A model generated the notes under the pieces. The model had not been told where the DNA came from, did not search any database, and saw only the letters and a program-made list of their open reading frames with translations. The position numbers and the translations under genes are program-made. Of a stretch of 64,000 nucleotides of DNA, positions 17,294 through 25,036 are shown piece by piece. Origin of the DNA: Peptoniphilus_B koenoeneniae (GTDB lineage Bacteria > Bacillota > Clostridia > Tissierellales > Peptoniphilaceae); the NCBI RefSeq assembly GCF_030812875.1, contig NZ_JAUSTN010000007.1:1-64000 (forward strand), given 5' to 3'. Numbering within the stretch: position 1 is the first letter of the stretch; each line of letters opens with the position of its first letter.

Positions 17294-18309
17294 TGACAGT
17301 TAAAGTTGCTATTATGGGATTTGGAAGAATTGGTAGAGATGTTTTAAGAGGATGGGCATTAAGAGATAATAAGGATTTTGAAATTGCTTATATTGCTGAT
17401 CTTAATGCTTCAAAAAATGCTGAAAAGCTTGCTCATCTTTTTAAATTTGATTCAATTTACAGAAAATTCCCAGGAACAGTAGAAGTTAAAGGCGATACTA
17501 TGCTTGTTAACGGAAAAGAGATTAAATTTATTGATGGAAAATTACCGGAAGAAATGGCTTGGGGAGAAAAAGGCGTTGATATTGTTATTGAATCAACAGG
17601 AGCTTTTACAGAAAGAGAAAAGGCTGAAGGCCATTTAAAAGCAGGAGCTAAAAAAGTTGTAATTACAGCACCGGCAAAGGGTGAAGATATTACAATTGTA
17701 ATGGGAGTTAACAATAAAAATTATGATCCATCAAGACACAATATTATTTCAAATGCTTCATGTACAACAAATTGCCTAGCACCTGTTACTAAAGTTATTC
17801 TTGACAACTTTGGAATTAAAAGAGGTTTAATGACTACAGTTCATGCTTACACAAATGACCAAAAGATTCACGATGCAGTTCATAAAGATATGAGACGCGC
17901 AAGAATGGGAGCTGAAAATATTATTCCTACAAGCACTGGAGCTGCAAAGGCAGTTGCAAAAGTTATTCCTGAAGTTGAAGGAATTTTAACAGGTATGGCT
18001 ATGAGAGTTCCAGTTCCAACAGGATCAGTTGTAGATGTAACTTTTGAACTTGAAAAAGAAGCCAGCGTTGAAGAAATAAATGCAGCAGTTAAAAAAGCAG
18101 CTGAAGGAGAAATGAAGGGAGTTCTTGACTATCAAGAAGAAGATCTTGTATCAATTGATATTATAGGAGACACTCACTCATCAATTTTTGATGCAAAGCT
18201 TACTTTAGTAAAAGATAGAATGGTAAAATTAATTTCTTGGTACGATAATGAATGGGGTTATTCACAAAGAGTTATTGATTTAACTGACATGGTTTCTAAA
18301 AATCTATAA
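17293..18309 (+). CDS. gap: Glyceraldehyde-3-phosphate dehydrogenase, type I
   Basis: 338 residues. NAD-binding GFGRIGR at the N-terminus, catalytic cysteine in SNASCTTNCLAP (about residue 154) and the terminal SWYDNEWGYSQRV are all present. It oxidises glyceraldehyde 3-phosphate to 1,3-bisphosphoglycerate. Two ATGs are adjacent (17290, 17293); the second is preferred as it is six bases from AGGAGG. It overlaps the cggR stop by one base, indicating translational coupling. Confidence 0.96.
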   Translation: MTVKVAIMGFGRIGRDVLRGWALRDNKDFEIAYIADLNASKNAEKLAHLFKFDSIYRKFPGTVEVKGDTMLVNGKEIKFIDGKLPEEMAWGEKGVDIVIESTGAFTEREKAEGHLKAGAKKVVITAPAKGEDITIVMGVNNKNYDPSRHNIISNASCTTNCLAPVTKVILDNFGIKRGLMTTVHAYTNDQKIHDAVHKDMRRARMGAENIIPTSTGAAKAVAKVIPEVEGILTGMAMRVPVPTGSVVDVTFELEKEASVEEINAAVKKAAEGEMKGVLDYQEEDLVSIDIIGDTHSSIFDAKLTLVKDRMVKLISWYDNEWGYSQRVIDLTDMVSKNL

Positions 18310-18317
18310 GGTGAACA

Positions 18318-20243
18318 ATGAATAAAAAAACAGTAAGGGATTTTGATCTTAAGGGCAAGAGAGTTTTAGTAAGGGTTGATTTCAACGTCCCTATGGAAGA
18401 TGGAAAGATAACTGACGACAACAGAATAGTTCAGTCTTTAAAAACTATAAACTATCTTCTTGAAAGGGGAGCTAAAGTAATTTTAATGAGCCACTTAGGA
18501 AGACCTAAGGGAAAGCCCAATCAAGAAATGAGCTTAGGTCCTGTCGCAAAAAGACTTTCTGAACTTTTAAATAAAGAAGTATTTTTCTTTAAAAGCGATA
18601 GGGTCGTAGACCAAGATGTAAAAAATAAAGTTGCAAGTTTAAAAGATGGACAAGTTGCCCTTTTAGAAAACACAAGATTTGTAGAAGGGGAAGAAAAAAA
18701 TTCAGAAGAATTTGCTAAAGAACTTGCAAGTCTTGGAGATATTTATATAAACGATGCTTTTGGTACATCTCACAGGGCTCATGCTTCAAATGTGGGAGTG
18801 AGTAAATTTTTACCTTCAGGCATAGGATTTTTACTTGAAAAAGAAGTTGTATATCTTTCAAACACCATAGCAAATCCTGAAAGACCTTTTGTTGCTATCC
18901 TTGGTGGCAAAAAAGTTTCAGATAAAATAGGAGTAATAGAAAATCTTTTAAATGTTTGCGACAAAATAATAATTGTCGGAGGAATGGCTTATACTTTTCT
19001 TAAATCTATGGGCCTTGAAATTGGAAACTCCATTGTAGAAGATGACAAGTTGGATTTAGCAAGACAACTTATGGCAAGTGCCATTGAAAAAAATGTTGAA
19101 TTAATTTTGCCTTCGGATATTTTAATCACAGATGAAATAAAAGCAGGAGCAAATACAAAATTTGTTTCAAGAGATGAAATCCCACAAGATGGAGATGGAG
19201 TTGACATAGGTCCTGAAAGTATTAAAAACATTAAAAATGTTTTAAAAGATGCAAAAACTGTAATTTGGAACGGTCCTTGTGGAATTTTTGAAATTGAAGA
19301 TTTTTCAAAGGGAACTTTCGCCCTTGCAGAAATCCTAGCAAATCTTAAAGACGCAACCACAATAATCGGTGGAGGAGATTCAGCTCACGCCATTGAACTT
19401 GCAGAACTTTCAGATAAAATGACTCACATTTCAACAGGAGGGGGAGCAAGCCTTGAACTTATGGAAGGAAAAATTCTTCCTGGTCTTGCTGCAATTGAAG
19501 ATAAAAATTCAAGACAAGCCCTTATTGCAGGGAATTGGAAAATGAACAAAAGTCCATCTGAAGCAGAATCCATGATAGAAGAACTTTTAAAAATTGATTT
19601 GGATAAAGAAGTGGAAGCTTTAATTGCACCACCATTTACAGCTATTGATAGAGTTTCAAAACTTTTAAAAGATAGTGACATAAAAGTTGGGGCACAAAAT
19701 GTAAATGAAAATGAGGATGGAGCTTACACAGGAGAAATTTCCATTTCCATGCTTAAAGATTTAAATGTTAAGTATGTTATAGTTGGCCATTCTGAAAGAA
19801 GAAATTATTATAAGGAATCAAACCAACTAGTAAATGCAAAAGCTGAAAAAGTTTTAGAGGGAGGAATGACTCCTATAATTTGTCTTGGAGAAAGCCAAAA
19901 AGAAAGACTTGAAAATAGACATTTTGAAGTTGTAGGAGAAGAGCTAAAAGAATCCGTAAAAAATTTAAAGGGCAATTTTGTTATAGCCTATGAACCTATA
20001 TGGGCAATAGGCACAGGGAACACTTGCAGTTCTCAAGACGCACAGGATATGTGTAAATTTATAAGAGAAAGTTTAACTAGCATAAACAGGGACTATGAAA
20101 ACACTAGAATCTTATACGGCGGAAGTGTTAAACCAGAAAACATTAAAGAATTAATGAATAAAGAAGATATAGACGGAGCCTTAGTAGGTGGAGCATCTTT
20201 AAAGGCCTCGGATTTTGCAAAACTTGTTAATTTTAGAAAATAA
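18318..20243 (+). CDS. pgk-tpi: Fused phosphoglycerate kinase-triosephosphate isomerase
   Basis: 641 residues in one open frame. Residues 1-395 are a complete phosphoglycerate kinase (RVLVRVDFNVP near the start, SHLGRPKG, and the ATP-site GGGDSAHAIE). Residues about 398-641 are a complete triosephosphate isomerase, starting ALIAGNWKMNK with the catalytic Lys, then VGHSERR (His) and AYEPIWAIGTG (Glu). Hardly any linker separates them, and no ribosome site or ATG stands at the joint, so a free isomerase is unlikely. A comparable fusion is known in Thermotoga. Nine bases after gap, GGTGAA ribosome site. Confidence 0.95.
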   Translation: MNKKTVRDFDLKGKRVLVRVDFNVPMEDGKITDDNRIVQSLKTINYLLERGAKVILMSHLGRPKGKPNQEMSLGPVAKRLSELLNKEVFFFKSDRVVDQDVKNKVASLKDGQVALLENTRFVEGEEKNSEEFAKELASLGDIYINDAFGTSHRAHASNVGVSKFLPSGIGFLLEKEVVYLSNTIANPERPFVAILGGKKVSDKIGVIENLLNVCDKIIIVGGMAYTFLKSMGLEIGNSIVEDDKLDLARQLMASAIEKNVELILPSDILITDEIKAGANTKFVSRDEIPQDGDGVDIGPESIKNIKNVLKDAKTVIWNGPCGIFEIEDFSKGTFALAEILANLKDATTIIGGGDSAHAIELAELSDKMTHISTGGGASLELMEGKILPGLAAIEDKNSRQALIAGNWKMNKSPSEAESMIEELLKIDLDKEVEALIAPPFTAIDRVSKLLKDSDIKVGAQNVNENEDGAYTGEISISMLKDLNVKYVIVGHSERRNYYKESNQLVNAKAEKVLEGGMTPIICLGESQKERLENRHFEVVGEELKESVKNLKGNFVIAYEPIWAIGTGNTCSSQDAQDMCKFIRESLTSINRDYENTRILYGGSVKPENIKELMNKEDIDGALVGGASLKASDFAKLVNFRK

Positions 20244-20252
20244 GGAGATAAA

Positions 20253-21539
20253 ATGAGCTTTATTAGTAGTGTATACGCAAGAGAAATTTTAGATTCAAGA
20301 GGAAATCCCACAGTAGAAGTTGAAGTTTTAACAGAAAACGGTGGTTTCGGAAGAGCAATGGTTCCAAGTGGAGCTTCAACTGGTGCCCATGAAGCTGTGG
20401 AATTGAGAGATAATGACAAATCAAGATACATGGGTAAGGGCGTAGAAAAAGCCGTAGAAAATGTAAATAAACTTGAAGAAAAATTAACTTACTTTGATGT
20501 TTTTGATCAAGTAAGTATAGATGAATTTTTAATAAGAGAAGATGGAACAGAAAATAAGGCAAAGCTTGGAGCAAATGCAATCTTGGGAATTTCCATAGCA
20601 GTTGCAAGAGCAGCAGCAGATGAAATAGGCCTACCTCTTTATCAATATTTAGGAGGAGTTAATGCAAAAGTTCTTCCCGTTCCTATGATGAACATTTTAA
20701 ACGGTGGAGAACATGCAGATAACAATGTGGACATTCAAGAATTTATGATCATGCCCACAGGAGCAAAAAGCTTTTCTCAAGCTTTAAGGATGGGTTCAGA
20801 AGTTTATCATAATTTAAAAAATGTTTTAAAAGATAAGGGACTTAGCACAGGAGTTGGAGATGAAGGTGGCTTTGCACCAGACTTAAAAAGCAACTCAGAA
20901 GCTCTTGATGTAATTTTAGAAGCAATTGAAAGAGCAGGCTATGAGCCAGGTAAAGATATAGTTCTTGCTATGGACGTTGCAGCAAGTGAATTTTATAACA
21001 GTGAAACAAAGGAATACTATATGCAAGGAGAAAATAGAAAATTTTCTTCAGATGAACTTGTAGATTTCTATAGAGAATTAGTAGAAAAATATCCTATATA
21101 CTCCATTGAAGATGGACTTGCAGAAGACGATTGGGATGGCTGGAAAACTCTAACTGAAAAACTTTCAGGCAAAGTACAACTTGTAGGAGACGACCTATTT
21201 GTAACAAACACAAAAAGACTAAAAAAAGGAATTGAACTTGGAGTTTCAAATTCAATTTTAATTAAATTAAATCAAATCGGAACAGTTACAGAAACCCTTG
21301 ATGCTATAGAACTTGCAAAACGTCACAACATGACAGCAGTAGTATCTCACAGAAGTGGAGAAACAGAAGACTCAACAATAAGTGATTTAGTTGTAGCAAC
21401 AAATGCAGGAATGATAAAAACTGGAGCACCAGCAAGAAGTGAAAGAGTAGCAAAATACAACGAACTTTTAAGAATTGAAGATATGCTTGGCAACAATGCA
21501 AAATACGCAGGCCTTGAAGCATTTTACAATTTAAAATGA
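20253..21539 (+). CDS. eno: Enolase
   Basis: 428 residues, usual length. It converts 2-phosphoglycerate to phosphoenolpyruvate. Diagnostic motifs are AREILDSRGNPTVEVEV at the N-terminus, GVGDEGGFAPDL, the Mg-binding SIEDGLAEDDWDGW, VGDDLFVTN, the catalytic Lys in LIKLNQIGT and SHRSGETED. It follows pgk-tpi by 9 bases with AAGGAG. No phosphoglycerate mutase gene lies in the operon, so that step is encoded elsewhere. Confidence 0.97.
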   Translation: MSFISSVYAREILDSRGNPTVEVEVLTENGGFGRAMVPSGASTGAHEAVELRDNDKSRYMGKGVEKAVENVNKLEEKLTYFDVFDQVSIDEFLIREDGTENKAKLGANAILGISIAVARAAADEIGLPLYQYLGGVNAKVLPVPMMNILNGGEHADNNVDIQEFMIMPTGAKSFSQALRMGSEVYHNLKNVLKDKGLSTGVGDEGGFAPDLKSNSEALDVILEAIERAGYEPGKDIVLAMDVAASEFYNSETKEYYMQGENRKFSSDELVDFYRELVEKYPIYSIEDGLAEDDWDGWKTLTEKLSGKVQLVGDDLFVTNTKRLKKGIELGVSNSILIKLNQIGTVTETLDAIELAKRHNMTAVVSHRSGETEDSTISDLVVATNAGMIKTGAPARSERVAKYNELLRIEDMLGNNAKYAGLEAFYNLK

Positions 21540-21928
21540 AAATTATTTTTATAAGACATGGAATTGCCGAAGCTTATAGAGAAAATGACAAAGACAGAAG
21601 GCTAACCCTTGAAGGCAAAATAAAATTAAGAGAAAACTTTAAAAATTTAAAAGAAAGAGACTTTTCCAACTATAAATTTTTATCATCAGACTACAAAAGA
21701 GCAGTGGAAACGGCAGAAATATTATCCCAAATAATAAATAAAAAGTTTTTTATAAAAAATTTTTTAGGGGGAGTATCAACAAGAGAGCTCTTGGAAAAAT
21801 TAAAAATGGAAAAATCAGAAAATTTTATCTTAATAAGCCACGAACCCTATATAAGCACTTGGATTTATGAATTAACAGGAAAAAGTTTAATAGTTTCAAG
21901 AGGGACAATTCATGAAATAGAAATATAA
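21536..21928 (+). CDS. SixA-like histidine phosphatase
   Basis: 130 residues, histidine phosphatase superfamily. The N-terminal FIRHGIAE carries the catalytic RHG, a second basic site lies in SSDYKRAVETAEIL, and a second His in ISHEPYIS. The size and motifs fit SixA-type phosphohistidine phosphatases rather than phosphoglycerate mutase (about 230 residues). Its ATG overlaps the eno stop by 4 bases, so it is coupled to glycolysis transcription; the target is unknown. Confidence 0.75.
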   Translation: MKIIFIRHGIAEAYRENDKDRRLTLEGKIKLRENFKNLKERDFSNYKFLSSDYKRAVETAEILSQIINKKFFIKNFLGGVSTRELLEKLKMEKSENFILISHEPYISTWIYELTGKSLIVSRGTIHEIEI

Positions 21929-21930
21929 AA

Positions 21931-21966
21931 AATATCTGCAAGAAAAAACTTGCAGATATTTTTTAT
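21931..21966 (+). terminator. Terminator of the glycolytic operon
   Basis: AATATCTGCAAG and CTTGCAGATATT form a perfect 12-bp stem followed by T; probably bidirectional with the convergent methyltransferase gene. Confidence 0.9.
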
Positions 21967-21977
21967 TATTATGAACA

Positions 21978-22577
21978 CTATAAAAGGTTAATCTTCTTAG
22001 TCATTGACATCATAAAACAATTATCGGTGTCAATTTTTATATCAACCTTAAAAAAATCAGAAAAATATTTTATTTCTTCCTCCACAGCTTTAAGGGAATT
22101 AGAATCACTCTCAATCTTGCCATGAAGCTTATTAATGTAATTTTTTCCATGGCCATGAGCAATAGTTAATCTGCCAGAATCAGAAAGAAGATTATATAAC
22201 TTTGAAGCCAAAGCTCTTTGGTCCTTAAAATGGGGATAGATATTATATAAAATTATAAAATCAAAATCTTTTTCATCAAAATCAAACAAATCAATATTTT
22301 TAAAAGAAATATTATCTTCCTTAAATTTTGATTCAGCCTTTTCAATCATCTTATCTGAAATATCTATAGCAGTAACCTTTAAATTTGTACCCTTGAAAAA
22401 ATTTTCCAAGATTCCCGTACCGCAACCAACATCAAGGACTTTACCCTCATCCTCAATAGAAGATAATTTTAAAATAGCTCTAATTAAATCAAAATCATCA
22501 TCAGCAATCTGATCCCATTTTTCAGCCATCTTATTAAAAAACAAAATATTTTCATTAATTTTTTTAATATTTTCCAT
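21978..22577 (-). CDS. Class I SAM-dependent methyltransferase
   Basis: 199 residues. Motif I VLDVGCGTGILENFF binds S-adenosylmethionine (about 48-62), followed by the acidic motif II region VTAIDIS and a motif FDFIILYNIYPHF. The substrate is unknown. The ATG at 22577 follows GAGGT at 9 bases (a GTG precedes it by one codon). Only 4 bases separate it from the upstream ECF transporter gene, so both belong to one operon and the enzyme may act on the imported compound or a derivative. Confidence 0.8.
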   Translation of the reverse strand: MENIKKINENILFFNKMAEKWDQIADDDFDLIRAILKLSSIEDEGKVLDVGCGTGILENFFKGTNLKVTAIDISDKMIEKAESKFKEDNISFKNIDLFDFDEKDFDFIILYNIYPHFKDQRALASKLYNLLSDSGRLTIAHGHGKNYINKLHGKIESDSNSLKAVEEEIKYFSDFFKVDIKIDTDNCFMMSMTKKINLL

Positions 22578-22581
22578 CACA

Positions 22582-23097
22582 TTACCTCATGGATTTTTCC
22601 ACAGCCTTAACAATAATAGGAATGAAAATAAGTTGAATAATAATACCAGGGATACCCTTACTTATTCCTCCAATAACAAAAGCAATAGGAGGAGCAAATT
22701 GTACTGCAAAAACACTTGTCATTACATAAACTACAAGGCCAGCACCAATCCTACCTATAATCATTGAAATTATTAAAGAAATAAAAACATTTAAATTTAA
22801 TTTTTTTCTTAAGATCGAAGCCACAAGACCATAAAGACCCAGTTCCACAATCATAATTGGAAGCATGGGCATAAGAGGTGGCATACTAGTAAGTAAATTA
22901 GATACAATAGGCGTAAGCACCCCAACTAGTAAAGCGAAAACAGGAGATAAAATCATTCCTCCCAAAAGCACAGGAATATGCATAGGTAAAAATACCGGGC
23001 CACCTGCTTTAAATAAATGAAAAGCCATTGGAAGTACAAGACCAAGGGCAATTAAAAGTCCTGAAAGGACAAGTTCTTTTGTTTTTGTAAGTTTCAT
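22582..23097 (-). CDS. ECF transporter S component (substrate-binding membrane subunit)
   Basis: 171 residues with about 6 membrane helices. The pattern FHLFKAGGPVFLPMHIPVLL after the first helix is typical of vitamin-type ECF S components (PF12822), which deliver a vitamin or precursor to a shared EcfAA'T module encoded elsewhere. The substrate is not evident. Its promoter region holds a perfect 18-bp palindrome. The ribosome site GGGAG lies 8 bases before the ATG. Confidence 0.78.
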   Translation of the reverse strand: MKLTKTKELVLSGLLIALGLVLPMAFHLFKAGGPVFLPMHIPVLLGGMILSPVFALLVGVLTPIVSNLLTSMPPLMPMLPIMIVELGLYGLVASILRKKLNLNVFISLIISMIIGRIGAGLVVYVMTSVFAVQFAPPIAFVIGGISKGIPGIIIQLIFIPIIVKAVEKSMR

Positions 23098-23149
23098 ATT
23101 TTTTACTCCCTTCTTAAATTATTTATATTTTAACACAAAAGAAGAATAA

Positions 23150-23167
23150 TTATAACAATTGTTATAA
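23150..23167 (-). promoter_or_regulatory. Perfect palindrome overlapping a promoter of the ECF/methyltransferase operon
   Basis: TTATAACAATTGTTATAA is an 18-bp perfect palindrome 53 bases upstream of the S-component start. On the minus strand its right arm forms TGTTATAAT, an extended -10. This is the arrangement expected of a repressor operator. The binding protein is not identifiable; the shape resembles MarR- or Fur/PerR-class sites without matching one consensus exactly. Confidence 0.5.
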
Positions 23168-23269
23168 AAATTTTTAAATTACATAAAAAATAAAAAATAA
23201 AAAATACAAAAAAGAAATGATTCACATAAAGGGCAAAAAATATTTATAAAAAATGTTGAATTTGTTCTC

Positions 23270-23360
23270 CCATCATAGGCACACGGACCCGTAAACCGGG
23301 CCCTAGAGTCTTACATAGGTTTGTAGGGACCAATTTATTGGTCCGGCGCCGTAAGGCGAA
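23270..23360. other. GC-rich hairpin island, possible structured RNA or repeat remnant
   Basis: In an intergenic stretch otherwise near all A/T, about 80 bases are GC-rich and hold three hairpins: 23285-23303 (GGxCCCG/CGGGxCC), 23327-23344 (GGACCAA-TTTA-TTGGTCC) and 23347-23358 (CGCC-GTAA-GGCG, a GNRA-type loop on the plus strand). No open frame is present. It could be a non-coding RNA, or a degraded copy of a palindromic interspersed repeat. No other copy is visible in this window. The flanks 23168-23269 and 23361-23427 show nothing recognisable. Confidence 0.4.
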
Positions 23361-23430
23361 TGAAAAAATTTTAAAATAAAAATACTTCACATAGATCATA
23401 AAAAACAAATATTAATTAAAATACAATAAA

Positions 23431-23462
23431 AAAAATGCTCCAATAAATGGAGCATTTTTTTA
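23431..23462 (-). terminator. Intrinsic terminator of the M20 amidohydrolase gene
   Basis: AATGCTCC and GGAGCATT pair around a 6-base loop, with A on one side and T on the other, so it can work in both directions. Confidence 0.85.
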
Positions 23463-23469
23463 TTAATAA

Positions 23470-24909
23470 TTATTTACTAACTTTAGGATCACGAATTATT
23501 ATGTCATCTTTTAAAGGAGTTTGATATTTTTCCCCTCTAAAAGCAACAAGTTCTTCTTTTGCTTTTTTCAAAATTTCAGGATCATTCATTGCCTTTATAG
23601 CAGTTAAAGCTAAAACTTGCATTGCTTTTGCACTTGCTTTTTTTGCATATGATGTAAGTCCTTGTGCAGTCATTTGCCAAGTGTGTAAACTTGTTCCCAA
23701 AGCGGCTGTTGCCATGTTAAGTTGGATGGTTGGAGCTGCATAACTTAAATCTCCTACATCGGAAGTGATTGTCATGGCTCTACGTTTTAAATCAAGAGGT
23801 TCAACTTTTGTTTGTATTCCCTTTTCCAACATATCTTCCACGTCTTTTTCGTCAAATTCATCTAAAAGTCTTTCTTTTGTAGCTTCTTTTACAGCTTCTG
23901 TTTGAGTTTCATAAAATTCTCTTGCAAGTTTGAAATCTTCTTGGTCAAATTCTGGCGCACCAAGTTCTTTAAAGGCTTCGTCCATAACTTTAGCTAAAGT
24001 TTTATTTGCATGGTAATCAGAAATTGCAACAATCATTTTTGCTTCTACTTCGGTTTCACACATCATAGCAGCAGCCTTTGCAATATTATCTCCTCTTCTT
24101 GCTATATCAAGGGCTTCTTTAATTTTCGGAGCACGATAAAAATATCTAAGTCCTGCATGAGCTTGGACAACATTTGGAGCACTTCCTCCTACATCTTGGT
24201 AAGCATAGTGAATTCTTGCTTGCTCTACTACGTGTTCTCTTAGATAGTTTACACCTACGTCCATAAGTTCACAGGAGTCAAGGGCACTTCTACCATTTTC
24301 CGGTGCATCTGATGCGTGGGATGATGTTCCTTTAAACTTATAGTCCATAATTACGTTTGCAAGAGTTCCTTCAGTCCAAACTGCATTTCTGTCTTTTGGA
24401 TGCCATGTTAAAGCCATGTCTAAGTCATCAAAATAACCATCTCTTGCCATAAATGTTTTTGCTCCGTCCCTTTCTTCTGATGGAGTTCCGAAAAATTTAA
24501 CAGTGCCATGGCCAATTTTGTCAATGTAGTCTTTAACAATAAGAGCGGCACCTAAGGCTCCTGTTCCTAAATTATTGTGACCGCAACCGTGACCGTCTGT
24601 TTTTCCTTCTTCAGGTTTTTTTTCAGCAAGACCTGCAACCTGGCTTAAACCAGGAAGAGCGTCATATTCTCCTGTAAATCCTATAATGGGAGATGAGTTT
24701 CCATAACTTGCAACAAAGGCAGTTTCAATACCTTTTACGGGGCTAACTGTGAAACCATTTTCTTTTAAAACTTCTCTGTAAGCGTCAGCACTCTTATATT
24801 CAATTAAGCCGACTTCCGAAAGATTCCATATCTTTTCACTTAAGCTCCATGTTAAATTTTCGTGTTTTTTTTGTAATTCAATTACTAATTCTTTTAAATT
24901 ATCTTTCAT
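23470..24909 (-). CDS. M20-family amidohydrolase, AbgB-like
   Basis: 479 residues. It shows the M20D metallopeptidase signature: GFTGEYDALPGL, DGHGCGHNNLGTGALGA with the metal ligands Asp/His, and GTPSEERDGAKTFMARDG with the catalytic Glu pair. The overall order and length match AbgB, the subunit that cleaves p-aminobenzoyl-glutamate, but other N-acyl amino acids or dipeptides are possible. It is divergent from a YfcC transporter, which probably imports its substrate. GGTGAT lies 5 bases before the ATG. Confidence 0.82.
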   Translation of the reverse strand: MKDNLKELVIELQKKHENLTWSLSEKIWNLSEVGLIEYKSADAYREVLKENGFTVSPVKGIETAFVASYGNSSPIIGFTGEYDALPGLSQVAGLAEKKPEEGKTDGHGCGHNNLGTGALGAALIVKDYIDKIGHGTVKFFGTPSEERDGAKTFMARDGYFDDLDMALTWHPKDRNAVWTEGTLANVIMDYKFKGTSSHASDAPENGRSALDSCELMDVGVNYLREHVVEQARIHYAYQDVGGSAPNVVQAHAGLRYFYRAPKIKEALDIARRGDNIAKAAAMMCETEVEAKMIVAISDYHANKTLAKVMDEAFKELGAPEFDQEDFKLAREFYETQTEAVKEATKERLLDEFDEKDVEDMLEKGIQTKVEPLDLKRRAMTITSDVGDLSYAAPTIQLNMATAALGTSLHTWQMTAQGLTSYAKKASAKAMQVLALTAIKAMNDPEILKKAKEELVAFRGEKYQTPLKDDIIIRDPKVSK

Positions 24910-24956
24910 ATTATCACCTAATACTATTTTATATTATTTAAAATAAAAATCAAATT

Positions 24957-25007
24957 AAAAAACGTTTTCTAAAAAGTAATGAAAAAAAAGCTTATTTGTC
25001 TTATAAT
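24957..25007 (+). promoter_or_regulatory. Divergent promoter region with cre-like site
   Basis: AAAAAACGTTTTCT (24957-24970) contains a 10-bp palindrome close to the CcpA consensus TGNAANCGNWNNCW, lacking the leading TG. TATAAT (25002-25007) is the likely -10 for the transporter gene. Control by carbon supply is inferred. Confidence 0.35.
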
Positions 25008-25036
25008 AAAGTTAATTGATGAAAGGAGGATATATG

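Noticed and set aside
19500..20243. Separate tpi gene
   Set aside because: No stop, ATG/GTG/TTG with ribosome site or frame change at the joint; it is part of the pgk frame.
21536..21928. Phosphoglycerate mutase completing the glycolytic operon
   Set aside because: Only 130 residues, lacking the size and insertions of cofactor-dependent mutase; SixA-type motifs fit better.
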